Part shown: piece after piece, positions 44,471-55,531 of the stretch
Layout of the letters: the number at the start of each line of letters is the position of its first letter
Numbering within the stretch: the stretch's first letter is position 1
Assembly (NCBI GenBank): GCA_015179025.1
Contig: WHUX01000069.1
Coordinates: forward strand, 186,001 to 250,000
Direction of reading: 5' to 3'
Source of the DNA: Terfezia claveryi
Taxonomy: Eukaryota; Ascomycota; Pezizomycetes; Pezizales; Pezizaceae
Length of the DNA stretch: 64,000 bases
Notes under the pieces: generated by a model
The model's input: the letters and a program-made list of their open reading frames with translations, nothing else
Databases searched by the model: none
Told to the model about the DNA's origin: nothing
Program-made: the position numbers and the translations under genes

Positions 44471-46373
44471 CACCTCAGGCATGAGACTTGGTACAACCAC
44501 TAAAGTACTGGGAACGGTCTAATCCCCAGTCTAATGGTACTGACAGTCTGGGATCCCAGGGTTATCACGTGACTTAATTACAAATCAACTAAGCGTCTTA
44601 CAACCCCCGCATAACCAGACTACCTTCCGCACTCACATAACATGGGTTTATTGACTACGCAGCTAAGACTTTAAATTATGATAGTCCGAATATATTCTCG
44701 TACTCCGAACATAGTCCTTGTTCAGCCCCTTCAGGCTCAGATGAACAGGTTTCCCAGTAAATGAATAAGTGTGTTGAGCGCTACTTGATCAGACTCAAAT
44801 AAACGAGTCCCCCGATAAATCAATACATGCGTTAAGCACTGCTTGATCAGCTATAAAGACCTGTACTCGCTAACTCGCTAGCCATGTTCAGTGTGCTCAT
44901 CACTATTAAACTAGTTGAGTTTGATTAAGATTTTCAAAAGTTACCCTGAACTCTCCAATACTGTTCAATAAGTAGTGTTGACTACATTAAGCTATGTCAA
45001 AATGCTAAATACTCTAACCACAGTTAGTAGTGTTGAACAGTTTGAATACTGATTAGCTACTATAAATGGCAAAGATAAAACAGCACAAGCCTGATGGGGG
45101 TGGAGGTTACTCGCGTTATTAAAGCTAAGGTGTTATGTTGCAATTTAATTGATTAGAGGCCTACTAATGAACTCCACTTCCTATATATATATGAGGTGAT
45201 CAGTTGGTACCCGCCAGACTAAGCATTAGTCTAGTTAGTAATCAGTGTTGCAAAAATTACTACATTAGGAAAATCGTACCTGCACCTTTGCATGAACATT
45301 CCAATATGTATAGACCTTATCCTTCGTAATATGTATATCATGATATTATAGGAATGCATACATTTACTACTAGTATATATAGTAGAAGTTTATACATTTG
45401 AAGCTGATAGATATTGTACGGAATTCATGTATCAGGCCCATTATATATATTCGGAACCTATATACCTATGGCCTATATATACTATAGGAATCTAAGCTGA
45501 GCTAGAACCTCGAATATATACATAAGCCGGGTCTGATTAATCAAATTATGACAACAATATAACTCAATTATATGGATATAATTTTCTACAGAATCCAAGT
45601 AGGCTTATCTCTGGAATCGCAAATTTTCTTTGTAGTGTATTGAATAGGCTGATACTGATGAAAGTAGTATAAATATTAGGATTAGCTTAGTTGGAACATA
45701 TATTCTTTGACACATATAATAGCCTAAGTTCGATTCCTTATAGAGAAATATATTTTTTATCTTTACCATTTTTGATTTATAGTAGCTAATCAGTATTCAA
45801 ACTGTTCAACACTACTAATTGTGATTAGAGTATTTAGCATTTTGACATAGCTTAACGTAGTCAACACTATTGAACAGTATTGGAGAGTTCAGGGTAACTT
45901 TTGAAAATCCTAATCAATACTCAACTGGTTTAATAGTGATGAGCGCACTGAACATGGCTAGTGAGTTAGCGAGTACTAGTCTGTATAGCTGATCAAGCGG
46001 TGCTTAACACATGTATTGATTTATTAGGAGACTCGTTTATTTGAGTTTGATCAAGTAGCGCTCAACACTAAGCACTTATTCATTTACTAGGAAACCTGTT
46101 CATCTGAGCCTGAAAGCGCTGAATAAGAACTATGTTCGGAGTACGAGAATATATTCGGACTATCATAATTTAAAGTCTTAGCTGCGTAGTCAATAAACCC
46201 ATGTTATGTGAGTGCGGAAGGTAGTCTGGTTATGCGGGGGTTGTAAGACGCTTAGTTGATTTGTAATTAAGTCACGTGATAACCCTGGGATCCCAGACTG
46301 TCAGTACCATTAGACTGGGGATTAGACCGTTCCCAGTACTTTAGTGGTTGTACCAAGTCTCATGCCTGAGGTG
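44471..46373. mobile_element. Long-inverted-repeat element, ~610-bp arms
   Basis: The left arm, 44471 to about 45078 (cacctcaggcatgagacttg...), is an almost complete reverse complement of the right arm, about 45757-46373 (...caagtctcatgcctgaggtg). The centre of ~680 bp is AT-rich and has no ORF. Arms differ by scattered substitutions. No clean target duplication was found, though gataatccca and gatcatccca flank the ends loosely. It resembles fold-back elements. Confidence 0.93.
45680..45745 (+). other. tRNA-like A-box and B-box pair
   Basis: tagcttagttgg fits a Pol III A box and agttcgattcc a B box about 50 bp downstream, inside the centre of the long-inverted-repeat element. The flanks do not pair as an acceptor stem, so this is a tRNA-derived relic or chance match, not a tRNA gene. 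Confidence 0.25.
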
Positions 46374-46709
46374 CACCTGATCATCCCATACACAGAGTGC
46401 ACTAAGGCCTCGCTCTGTTCACTAAGGTTACGCTAATTCAGCGTCGCATGCATCAATGTCACGATATGTTCTATGTAACGTTGCATTCAAACATCCTCAT
46501 TACAAAACAAATGACCGCGCCTCAAATAAACAAACCCAAAACGCGAGTGAATTATCACCCCGACTGATACTTCAACCTTCAGACTAATCTTACGCAGGTA
46601 ATACATGCGCTTACTCATCGCTCACGCTCGCGACCGACACTTCAACCGTCAGACTAATCTGGCACAGCTAATACATGCACTTACTCATCACTCACCTCGC
46701 GACCAATAC
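46374..46709. other. Spacer with a fold-back arm and two short repeats
   Basis: acaaatgaccgcgcctcaaa then taaacaaacccaaaac resembles the 6565-7060 arms. Two ~75-bp direct repeats (gacacttcaaccgtcagact, tacatgc.cttactcatc) lie at 46560-46690. Confidence 0.6.
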
Positions 46710-49700
46710 CGCAAAAACTCAGAAGGAATATCCAGGCTATTATGTGGGGCGAGCGAATATCTACGATGATATAGAGGGATTATCCAGGCTCACGCGGAAG
46801 AGGTTATCCAGGCTGACATAGGGTAAGCGCATATCCAGGCTGTTATAGGGGGATTAAACCAGGCTGACGCGGACGAGGTTATCCAGGCTGATACCTATAG
46901 GGGGCTTATCCAGGCTCATGCCCACGAGGTTATCCAGGCTGTTATAGAGGGTGAGCGCTTATTCGGGCTCTTATAGGGGGATTAACCAGGCTCACGTGGA
47001 CGGGGTTATCCAGGCTGTTATAGAGGGATTAACCAGGCTCACGCGGACGAGGTTATCCAGGCTGATATATAGGGCGAGCGCATATCTAGGCTGTTATAGG
47101 GGGATTATCCAGTCTTGCGAGGACGGGGTTATCCAATCTAATATTGGGTGATTATTCAGGCTTCCGCGGACGGGGTTATACAGGCTGATATAGAGGGATT
47201 AACCAGGCTCACGCTGACGGGGTTATCCAGGCTGATATAGGGCCGATATAGGGGGCTTATCCAGGCTCACGCGGACGAGGTTATCTAGGCTGATATATAG
47301 GTCGAGCGCATATCCAGGCTGTTATAGGGGGATTAACCAGGCTCACGCGGACGGGGTTATCCAAGCTAATATTGGGTGATTATTTAGGCTCATGCGGACG
47401 GGGTTATCCAGGCTTATATATAGGGCGAGCGAATATCTAGGCTGATATAGGGGGATTATTCAGGCTCATGTGGACGGGGTTATCCAGGGTGATATATAGG
47501 GCGAGCGCATATCCAGGCTGTTATAGGGGGATTATTCAGGCTGATGTGGACGGGGTTATCCAAGGTGATATATAGGGCGAGCGCATATCCAGACTGTTAT
47601 AGGGGGATTATCCAGTCTTGCGCGGACGGGGTTATCCAAGCTAATATTGGGTGATTATTTAGGCTCCCGCGGACGGGGTTATCCAAGCTGATATAGGGGA
47701 ATTATCCAGTCTTGCGCGGACGGGGTTATCCAAGCTAATATTGGGTGATTATCCAGGCTCACGCGGACAGGGTTATCCAAGCTAATATCGGGTGATTATT
47801 AAGGCTCTCGCGGACGGGGTTATCCAAGCTGATATAGGGGGATTTTCCAGTCTTGCGCGGACGGGGTTATCCAGGCTTATATATAGGGCGAGCCCATATC
47901 CAGGCTGTTATAGGGGGATTATTCAGGCTGATGTGGACGGGGTTATCCAAGCTGTTATAGGGGGATTATCCAGTCTTGCGCGGACGGGGTTATACAGGCT
48001 GATATATAGGGCGAGCGCATATCTAGGCTGTTATAGGGGGATTAACCAGGCTCACGCGGACGAGTTTATCCAGGCTGAGATAGGGGGATTAACCAGGCTG
48101 ATGTGGACGAGGTTATCCAGGCTGCTATAGGGGGCTTATCCAGGCTCACACGGAGGGGGTTATCCAGGCTGATATATAGGGCGACCGAATATTATCCAGG
48201 CTGATACAGGGGGATTATCAGGCTCACGCGGACGGGATTATCCAGGCTGCTATATAAGGCGAGCGAAAATCAAGGCTGATGTAGGGGATTATCCAGGCTG
48301 ATATAGGCGGATTATCCACACTCACGCGGAAGAGGTTATCCAGGCTGACATATAGGGCGAACGCATATCCAGGCTGTTATAGGGGGATTAAACCAGGCTG
48401 ACGCGGACGAGGTTATCCAGGCTGATATAGGGGGCTTATCCAGGCTCACGCCCACGAGGTTATCCAGGCTGTTATAGAGGGTGAGCCCTTATCCGGGCTC
48501 TTATAGGGGGATTAACCAGGCTCACGTAGACGGGGTTATCCAGGCTGTTATAGAGGGATTAACCAGGCTCACGCGGACGAAGTTATCCAGTCTGATATGT
48601 AGGGCGAGCGCATATCTAGGCTGTTATAGGGGGATTAACCAGGCTCACGTGGACGGGGTTATCCAGGCTGTTATAGAGGGACTAACCAGGCTCACGCGGA
48701 CGAGGTTATCCAGACTGATATATAGGGCGAGCGCATATCTAGGCTGTTATAGGGGGATTATCCAGTCTTGCGAGGACGGGGTTATCCAATCTAATATTGG
48801 GTGATTATTCAGGCTTCCGCGGACGGGGTTATAAAAGCTGATATTGTGTGATTATCCAGGCTGATATAGGCGGATTATCCACACTCATATGGACGGGGTT
48901 ATCCAGGCTGCTATAGGGGGATTATCCAGGCTCACGCAGACAGGGTTATCCAAGTTAATATTGTGTGATTATCCAGGCTCAGGAGGACGGGGTTATCCAG
49001 GTTGCCATATAGGGCGAGCGCATATCCAGGCTGTTATAGTAGGATTATTCAGGCTGATGTGGCCGGGGTTATCCAGGCTGATATATAGGGGGAGCGCATA
49101 TCCAGGCTGTTATAGGGGGATTATCCAGTCTTGCGCGGACGGGGTTATCCAAGCTAATATTGGGTGATTATTCAGGCCTCCGCGGATGGGGTTATACAGG
49201 CTGATATAGAGGGATTACCAGGCTCACGCGAACGGGGTTATATAACCAGGCTGATACAGGGGACTTATCCAGGCTCACGTGGACGGGGTTATCCAGGCTG
49301 GTATAGGGGGATTAACCAGGCTCACGCGGACGGGGTTATCTAGGCTGATAGATAGGGCAACCGAATAATATCCAGGCTGATACAGGGGGATTATCAGGCT
49401 CACGCGGACGGGGTTATCCAGGCTGCCATATAGGGCGAGCGCATATCCAGGTTGTTACAGTGGGATCATTCAGGCTGATGTGGAGATGTGGACGGGGTTA
49501 TCCAGGCTGATATATAGGGCGAGCGCATATCCAGGCTGTTATAGGGGATTATCCAGTCTTGCGCGGACGGGGTTTTCCAAGCTAATATTGGGTGATTATC
49601 CAGGCACACGCAGACGGGGTTATCTAAGCTAATATAGGGAGTTTATCCAGGCTCACGCGGACGGAGTTGTGCAGGCTGACACGGACGAGGTTATCCAGGG

Positions 49701-50112
49701 TGATATAGGGGGCTTATCCAGGCTTACGCGGACGCAGTTATCCAGGCTGCTATACGGGGCTCTCCAGGCTAACGCAGACGGGGTTATCCAAGCTAATATT
49801 GTGTGATTATCCACGCTCAGGAGGACGGGGTTATCCAGGCTGCCATATAGGGCGAGTGCATATCCAGGCTGTCATAGTGGGATTATTCAGGCTGATGTGG
49901 ATGGGGTTATCCAGGCTGATATATAGGGTGAGCGAATATCCAGGCTGCTTTAGGGGGATTATCCAGGCTTACGCGGACGGGTATCCAGGCTGATATAGTG
50001 ACATTATTCAGGCTCACGCAGATGATATTTTCCATGCTGACATAGGGGCTCCCGCAGACGGGGTTACCCAAGCTGATATTCGGGGCTTATCCAGGTTCAC
50101 GCGGACGAGGTT
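46710..50112. repeat. 3.4-kb minisatellite, ~47-bp unit
   Basis: The basic unit pairs a 23-mer (ttatccaggctgatataggg plus ggg) with a 24-mer (attaaccaggctcacgcgga plus cggg); variants carry tatatagggcgagcgcatatc or ctaatattgggtgatt. About 70 units are present. Blocks at about 46930-47160 and 48490-48820 are near-identical, showing larger-scale duplication. ORFs of 60-110 codons here are artefacts of unit lengths. Confidence 0.95.
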
Positions 50113-50286
50113 ACGAATTCCGGTGATTTGCGCCTCGGCCCACACCAATGTTAGCGCATCACCGACTGCTAGCATATCACCGCCACCTAGCTATTCCCAC
50201 CGCTAGCGCATCACCGACTGCTAGCGTATCACCCACCATTGTTCATGTTTGCCTGTATCCTCTTGCTAACAAAACAGCAGCCATGA
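50113..50286. repeat. Short gctagc-type repeats
   Basis: ctagcgcatcaccgactg and ctagcgtatcaccc recur four times. They separate the minisatellite from the integrase remnant. Confidence 0.7.
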
Positions 50287-50808
50287 GTTGCTAAATGTAT
50301 TGCTCACTGGCTAGGGATCATTGGAGTTCCTCGGATGCTGCAGTGTGATAATGGAGGTGGGTTTAAGAGTGTTCTCTTGATATTATTGCAGTGATATGGG
50401 GTTAAAATAATCAATGGGAAACCAAGACATCCACAAATGCAAGGGTTGATTAAACAAGCCAACGGAGTAATGAAGACTAACTTACATTACTGGCTTATAG
50501 ACCATGATGGCTAGGGCTGGAGTGATGCACTACTAGATGTTGCTCTTGCAATAAATAGACAAAGTGACTCATTCTTAGCTGGCAAGATGGCCTATGAGAT
50601 ATTTTATAACCGGAAACCTCGGTGGGAGGACTGAGTTACAGTGGGTGGTTATATACAGGTAGATGACATTGAGGATGAGGTTATCAATGAGGTTGTCAAT
50701 GAGGTTAATTAGGTCGTCAATGATAAGGTATTTTAGGTAGGAGCCCGAATTTATAACAGCATATTAGTGTTTTTTTTTGCCAATATTTTTCTAGCTATTA
50801 CCTCTGAA

Positions 50809-50966
50809 CACAGCAACCCCACCCCCGCTCCAGAGTACAGCAACCCCGCCCCCGCTCTAGAGCACAGCAACCCCGCCCCCACTCCAGAGTATAGCAATCC
50901 CGCCCTTGCTCCAGCCCGCCCCCGTTCCAGAGCACAGCAACCCTGCCCCCGCTCCAGAGCACCATA
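50809..50966. repeat. 27-bp GC-rich minisatellite
   Basis: Five to six copies of agcaaccccgcccccgctcc plus agagcac, encoding SNPAPAPEH on the plus strand. Confidence 0.9.
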
Positions 50967-51690
50967 AAGCAAAAATTTTCTGACGTTGCCAGCATTGCTA
51001 ACGTTTAGCTGTATAGATCCTTCTTATGTGCGTTACTAACTACCTATATCGCGCACGCACTCTCAGTATTTTATCATAAGCTGGCTATTCGTCCTTCCCA
51101 ACACCATGTTTCCTCGCAGTCTCTTGCTAACGAGTTCTATCCCCATCAGACTTTCAGAGTCCGATACCTATACTGTCGCGTCCACATATTAAGTATTCAT
51201 AGATATTCTTGACTCGGACCCTTTAGCTGCGTACTACTAATACTACTATCTACTAGAACCTAAAATCCTGTCGGACCACTACAATCCGAGTCGATTCAAC
51301 TCTTCATAATCCAGTTTATCGCCGACATCACATAGCCTATTACCGACGGAATCCAGTCTATTACCGACAAAATCCAGTCTACTATTTTCCTGTTTACTGT
51401 ATACAGCTATTTTCTCTACATTACTAGGTGGCGCAATTGCCTGGAGTAGCTCAAACCCAACACTACAGGGATTACTCCAACACTAGCTATGAGCTGATTG
51501 TTAGACAGCGGAGGTTGGTCTGCCCACAGCGGGTGGGAACTGGTTCTGACACTGCAGGAACTGGATCGGACATTAGGGGGCTTCCGACAATAGGGGCGCG
51601 TGGGTACCTACTTCAAAAGTGTGGCCGCCCGGCACTTGGATATTTTTTTCTCTTATTGCTATATGCCATCAGACGGAGGTTGCTTGCTCG
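50967..51690. other. LTR-like sequence without a gene
   Basis: 51180-51300 has tctactagaacct and gaccactacaatccgag, resembling the end region of the solo LTR at 40836-41315 (ccactagaacctccgctcc, gaccgctacaatcc). Repeats of ccgacaaaatccagtc lie at 51310-51395. Likely an old LTR inserted in the integrase remnant; ends undefined. Confidence 0.4.
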
Positions 51691-51692
51691 CT

Positions 51693-51850
51693 CATGTGCT
51701 CGCTCAATTCTAGACTGATTTGGTCGCTCGATTCTAGGCTCATTGGCTCGCTCGATTCTAGGCTCATTTGCTGGCTCAATTCTAGGCTCATTTGCTCACT
51801 CGATTCTAGGCTCATTTGCTCGCTCGATTCCAGAGTGATTTGCTCAGGAA
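51693..51850. repeat. 25-bp tandem repeat
   Basis: About six copies of gctcgctcgattctaggctc plus atttg-like bases. Confidence 0.85.
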
Positions 51851-52777
51851 TACAGGGGTGGTTTGGACGAGGATTTTAGGGCTTATTCGGATGCGCAGGA
51901 TCTATTTGGGCTTTTGGGGTTCCGCAATTCTTGTGTATTTAACCAGTTTTACAATATAGTGAGAATTAAATAAAAAGTTTGGAAATGCATAAAATGCAGG
52001 TACCGTGGTGAAATGAGTGTCGCAACTGTAGGAAGGGAAAAATAAGCATGATAGACATTGGTACCATGGATTGTCACAATGTGGCCTTCAAAAGAGGGTG
52101 ACGTTGCGAATAGGTCAGCGAAGAAGGAGACGTTAGAAAGAGGGCACACAGCGTCCGCTTGCAAATTTACAGAGGGTGAGAGAGCCTGGAATTGTGAGTG
52201 TCACCATTGCGTGAAGTATGTTACAAGATGTGAAGTGCCTTGCAAGATTGAGACCTTAACATAACGCGGAGTTTTGCAAATTGGCGTTGTGTGCACGGCA
52301 TGCACACAACACAATCTAATTTTTTTCTGATGACCGTACCAGTACCAGCAGTAACCCTACTCCGAAGCATAGCAGTCGCAGAAAGCTTGAGCACAGCAGT
52401 AGTAGAAAGCTTGAGCATAGAAACCTTACCCTCGAGCTACTCATTCTCAATTGATCTAGTCTTGTTGGAGGTTAGTACTGCTGCAACCTTCGAGATTTCT
52501 GCTGCAATCTCAGAGGGCACTACCGCAACTCCGGAGGGTACTACTGCAATCTCGCAGGTTACTGCCACAACTCCAGAGGTTACTGCTGCAACCCCGTAGG
52601 TAACTACCATGACTCCGGATACCACTGCTGTGACTCCTTCTATTGTACTCACTGAAGCAGAGGAATTGATACTGTCTATTACCCAAAAGACTCAGGATCA
52701 AATGGCCAAACGTTATAATAAATAACATGTCATTGAGTCCTTTGAGCCTAATACGGTTGTTTCACTGTGGATTCCTA

Positions 52778-52823
52778 CGGGGCCGCATAGGAGCTTTAAG
52801 TATTTTAAAAAAAATAAAAAAAA
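52778..52823 (+). mobile_element. 46-bp LINE-A insertion, 14-bp TSD
   Basis: cggggccgcataggagcttt, aagtatttt and an A-rich tail, i.e. only the last ~27 bp of LINE-A plus tail, flanked by actgtggattccta at 52764-52777 and 52824-52837. It interrupts the integrase C-terminal tail. Confidence 0.93.
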
Positions 52824-52957
52824 ACTGTGGATTCCTAGGTTAGACTGGAGTACTCTAGACTATCCTAGACTGTATGCTCGTGTTATAGGTCAGCTAAACT
52901 CTGGTAGATATCAACTATAGACAGAGTATGCTATCTTAGATTGATTATATCCAACTA

Positions 52958-53835
52958 CAGTATACTCTCGATATAAGAATATTTGATATAAGAATATACT
53001 TGATATAAGAATATAACCCCCCCGCCCCCATATAAAATAAGAATATATTTGATAGAAGAATATTCTTATTTTTTCGAGGTTGTTTACTAAGGTATTCTTA
53101 TACCAAGAGTACCTGATTGGGTAATATGTAAACAGCCTAGCTAGAATAGGAAGGCTTATCGATAAGAAATACCCCGCACAAGCAACAACACAACACCATA
53201 AGCACGCATCGTACCAAACACAACACCGCGACATACAATACTGCTATATACACTTTCAATACTACCTCCGAACTCCTGATCTAATTCGATATGCCTGCTA
53301 GTGGTGCATTGAAACGTCAAGGGTGGACTGAAGAAGAACGCAAGGAGATATATGACTATGCAAGTGCATATCCTGATCTCACATGGCGAGGCATCAAACG
53401 TTGGTTTGAAGATAAATTTCCCAATAAGATCTTGACTCAATCGCAAATTAGCAAGATCTTGAATCCGACCAAAAGACCTCGAGGTCCATCTGATGCTAGC
53501 ACCCTAGATCCACAACAAGTACAACAGAGCCGTCGAGATCGAAAGCGTCTCCGAACCGGACAGTATCCACTCTATTATCGCGAACGCCGGCGCATTGAGG
53601 CTGCACAACTGGCAGTCAAAAGGAAAAGCAAGCAAACAGTCATTACTGCCTTCTTCACTTCATCCGGACCTGTTCCTGGTCGTCCTGTACCTAGTTCTTC
53701 CCCTACCTCACGTTAATTCTTTTTTTTATTTGATGTACACCTTTAGTAGTTACCCTGATATTTGATATAAGAATATACTCGATATAAGAATATACCCCCC
53801 CCGCCGGACGATATTCTTATATCGAGAGTATACTG
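52958..53835 (+). mobile_element. 878-bp pogo-like element encoding a DNA-binding protein only
   Basis: Inverted ends CAGTATACTCTCGATATAAG and its reverse complement (ending 53835) are flanked by TA at 52956-52957 and 53836-53837. Subterminal copies of gatataagaatat repeat at both ends. The element carries one intact ORF (53291-53716). Removing it and one TA joins the surrounding integrase frame (LYPT then SELNQASELVG), confirming the boundaries. Confidence 0.92.
53291..53716 (+). CDS. CENP-B/ABP1-like HTH protein with C-terminal PIP box, no DDE core
   Basis: 141 residues. Residues ~8-62 (GWTEEERKEIYDYASAYPDL, then RWFEDKFPNKILTQSQISKI) match the N-terminal helix-turn-helix of fungal ABP1/CENP-B and pogo transposases. 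Residues ~80-90 (RDRKRLRTGQYP) match the linker that leads into the second HTH of such proteins, but that HTH and the whole DDE domain are missing. The tail has KRKSKQTVITAFF, where QTVITAFF fits the PCNA-interacting consensus Q-x-x-[ILM]-x-x-[FY]-[FY]; PCNA-binding motifs are known in pogo transposase. The likely origin is in-frame internal deletion of a transposase. It could bind TIRs and act as a repressor, which is inference. The ORF is intact in a field of decayed genes. Confidence 0.8.
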   Translation: MPASGALKRQGWTEEERKEIYDYASAYPDLTWRGIKRWFEDKFPNKILTQSQISKILNPTKRPRGPSDASTLDPQQVQQSRRDRKRLRTGQYPLYYRERRRIEAAQLAVKRKSKQTVITAFFTSSGPVPGRPVPSSSPTSR

Positions 53836-54217
53836 TAGCGAACTCAACCAGGCTTCTGAGCTTGTGGGTACGTACGTACCTAATTTCTAATATCAATCTT
53901 CATATTCTTCTACTCATGTCTTTTCTAGCTCCTACTTTGGACCTCACAAGCAATTCATTGGTGATAACCCTCCTACTCTGTCCTCTCAAGCAACCGAGGT
54001 ACTGCTATATTGTGCTTGCAGCAACAGTTCTACCTGTCAAACCAAAAGCTTTTAATCTAGCTCTAAATGCCCCAATTATTACTACCGGAGCAAGGACCGC
54101 TTGGGTGATCAGCTGGAGGATGTCTGAACCTGTCTGCCTCCGAGGAGCGTAATACCCGCACTGTAGTCTCACGCACTACACTTGCAGCTTCAGACTCCAC
54201 CTCCAACACAACTCATC

Positions 54218-54318
54218 ATTCCTCCTGGCTTTCTACTTCTGTCTCTGCTTCTGCCTCTGCTTCTATCTCTGCTTCTGTCTCTGCTTCTGCCTCTGCTTCT
54301 GTCTCTCCTTCTGTCGAT
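54218..54318. repeat. Ttctgcctc/ttctgtctc 12-bp repeats
   Basis: About eight alternating copies of gcttctgcctct and gcttctgtctct, following the integrase Cys-rich end; one frame gives Ser-Ala-Ser-Val runs. Confidence 0.85.
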
Positions 54319-54556
54319 CTCTGCCGGCGGGTCCGATTTGGATTTAATGGATAGTATAGTATTACGGAGGAGGACTTGATTTCTGTTATATTTTTCGCGC
54401 CTCTGTTTATTTTGAGTTTTGAGTTTTTAGTGTTTTATTTTTTATTTGTATGTTATATTTTCATACCTCTGCTTATTGTTTCGCTTGGTTATTTATTTAT
54501 ATCGCTTGGTTGTTTCGCTTGGTTGTTTCGGGTTCTCGCTTATAGATATTTCTGTA

Positions 54557-55517
54557 TTTTTTTTTTTTTTTATAATATACTCATTACTCATGTGCGATCC
54601 CAGTAAGGGGACCATGATGAGCCACCTGGAAACCCAGATGGATTCAGGACAAGGCAAGTTAATCTGCCAGGTCCGGCGCGCGGAAAGCAAAACTCAAAAC
54701 TCAAATGAATCGAGGTTCACTGCGATCATTAACCGGCTTGTGCCAGATGACTACAAAGGGCCTGATTGAACCTCGACATCGCGTATGTGGGAGCGAGAAA
54801 GAAAAATAGAAATCGCTCGCAGAAAGGCAAATACTTAAAATAGGATAAGCTTCCGTTCTCAAAAACAAAATATGACTCGGAAAGGGACTCCTAAAATATC
54901 CTCCCATAAACTCGACCGAGGTAACTGACCCTCGTGGATTGATTGCTACCAGCCAACAAAGACCAGCCCATACTAGCATGGATGGATCTTAGTGTTTTAT
55001 GGGCGTCCCTGGAATGCTACCAGCCAACGAAGACCAGCCCATCCTAGCATGGATGGATGTTAGTGTTTTATGGGCGTCCCCGAATTTTGCAGCAAAGGCC
55101 GGTAGATATCATTCCCGTCTAGCCTCGCCTCCCGACTGATCTCCGGTAGAGGTAGCTACAGAAGGCTTCCACTGCGTCCCAATCATCCGCGTCCTCCTCC
55201 TTGATCCATATAGGGCGGTCGAGATCCTCCCAGTCTTTGATGCTACCAAGGGCAGCCCTCTGATCACTGAAATCTGGACAATCAAAGGTGATATGACGAC
55301 CGTCCTGTATGTGGTGTCCGCATTGGCACGAACTGGACTCAGACTTGCCAATTCTATGAAGCCAGTGCTTCTGAGGGCCTCTGTCTTACCCTTGAATCCA
55401 CCGGGTTTCCGTGTGGCTCCTCATGGCCCCCCTAACGGGGCCGCATAGGAGTAATAAGTATTTTTTAAAAAAAAAAAAAAGAGGGCCTCTATCTGTTCGA
55501 CACCATGTATATACACT
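54557..55517 (-). mobile_element. LINE-A 3' copy with RNase H end, 14-bp TSD
   Basis: T-run, full 3' UTR (54575-55100, with two ~70-bp direct copies of ctaccagccaacgaagacca) and RNase H C-terminal codons (55109-55370; FDCPDFSDQRAALGSIKD-type frame). Flanked by tagatatttctgta at 54543-54556 and 55518-55531. It carries the nested insertion 55387-55480. Confidence 0.93.
55387..55480 (+). mobile_element. Nested 94-bp LINE-A tail, 14-bp TSD
   Basis: A LINE-A 3' end (tgaatccaccgggtttccg, ggggccgcataggagtaata, A tail) inserted in the opposite orientation into the LINE-A copy at 54557-55517. Duplications gagggcctctgtct (55373-55386) and gagggcctctatct (55481-55494), one mismatch. Confidence 0.93.
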
Positions 55518-55531
55518 TAGATATTTCTGTA

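Larger units (their letters stand above)
50287..54150 (+). pseudogene. Gypsy/Ginger-type integrase polyprotein, heavily decayed
   Basis: At 50287-50640 one frame reads GIIGVPRMLQCDNGGGF, GKPRHPQMQGLIKQANGVMK and ALLDVALAINRQ, an integrase core; the catalytic Glu position (GxxEQxNG) is Lys. The frame resumes near 52670 with a C-terminal tail (QDQMAKRYNK, HVIESFEPNTVVSLWIPR, YARVIGQLNSGRYQL), continues past 52958-53835 (SELNQASELVGTYVPN) and ends with a Cys-rich segment near 54000 (CACSNSSTCQTKSF). Several stops are TAG/TGA at places where Gln, Arg or Trp would be expected. The middle (50640-52640) is filled by repeats and LTR-like DNA, with a CCHC-like piece near 52150 (GHTASACKF). Confidence 0.72.

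Noticed and set aside
45680..45745. Possible tRNA gene
   Set aside because: A- and B-box-like motifs are present but acceptor and anticodon stems do not form.
46951..49993. Several ORFs of 60-112 codons
   Set aside because: Translated minisatellite units; they repeat the same peptides and follow unit phase.
46710..50112. CRISPR-like or telomeric array
   Set aside because: Units are contiguous with no unique spacers, and the motif is not a telomere repeat.
52291..52652. Ser/Thr-rich ORFs on both strands
   Set aside because: Low-complexity repeat (actccggagg-like) linking integrase segments; no separate gene evidence.
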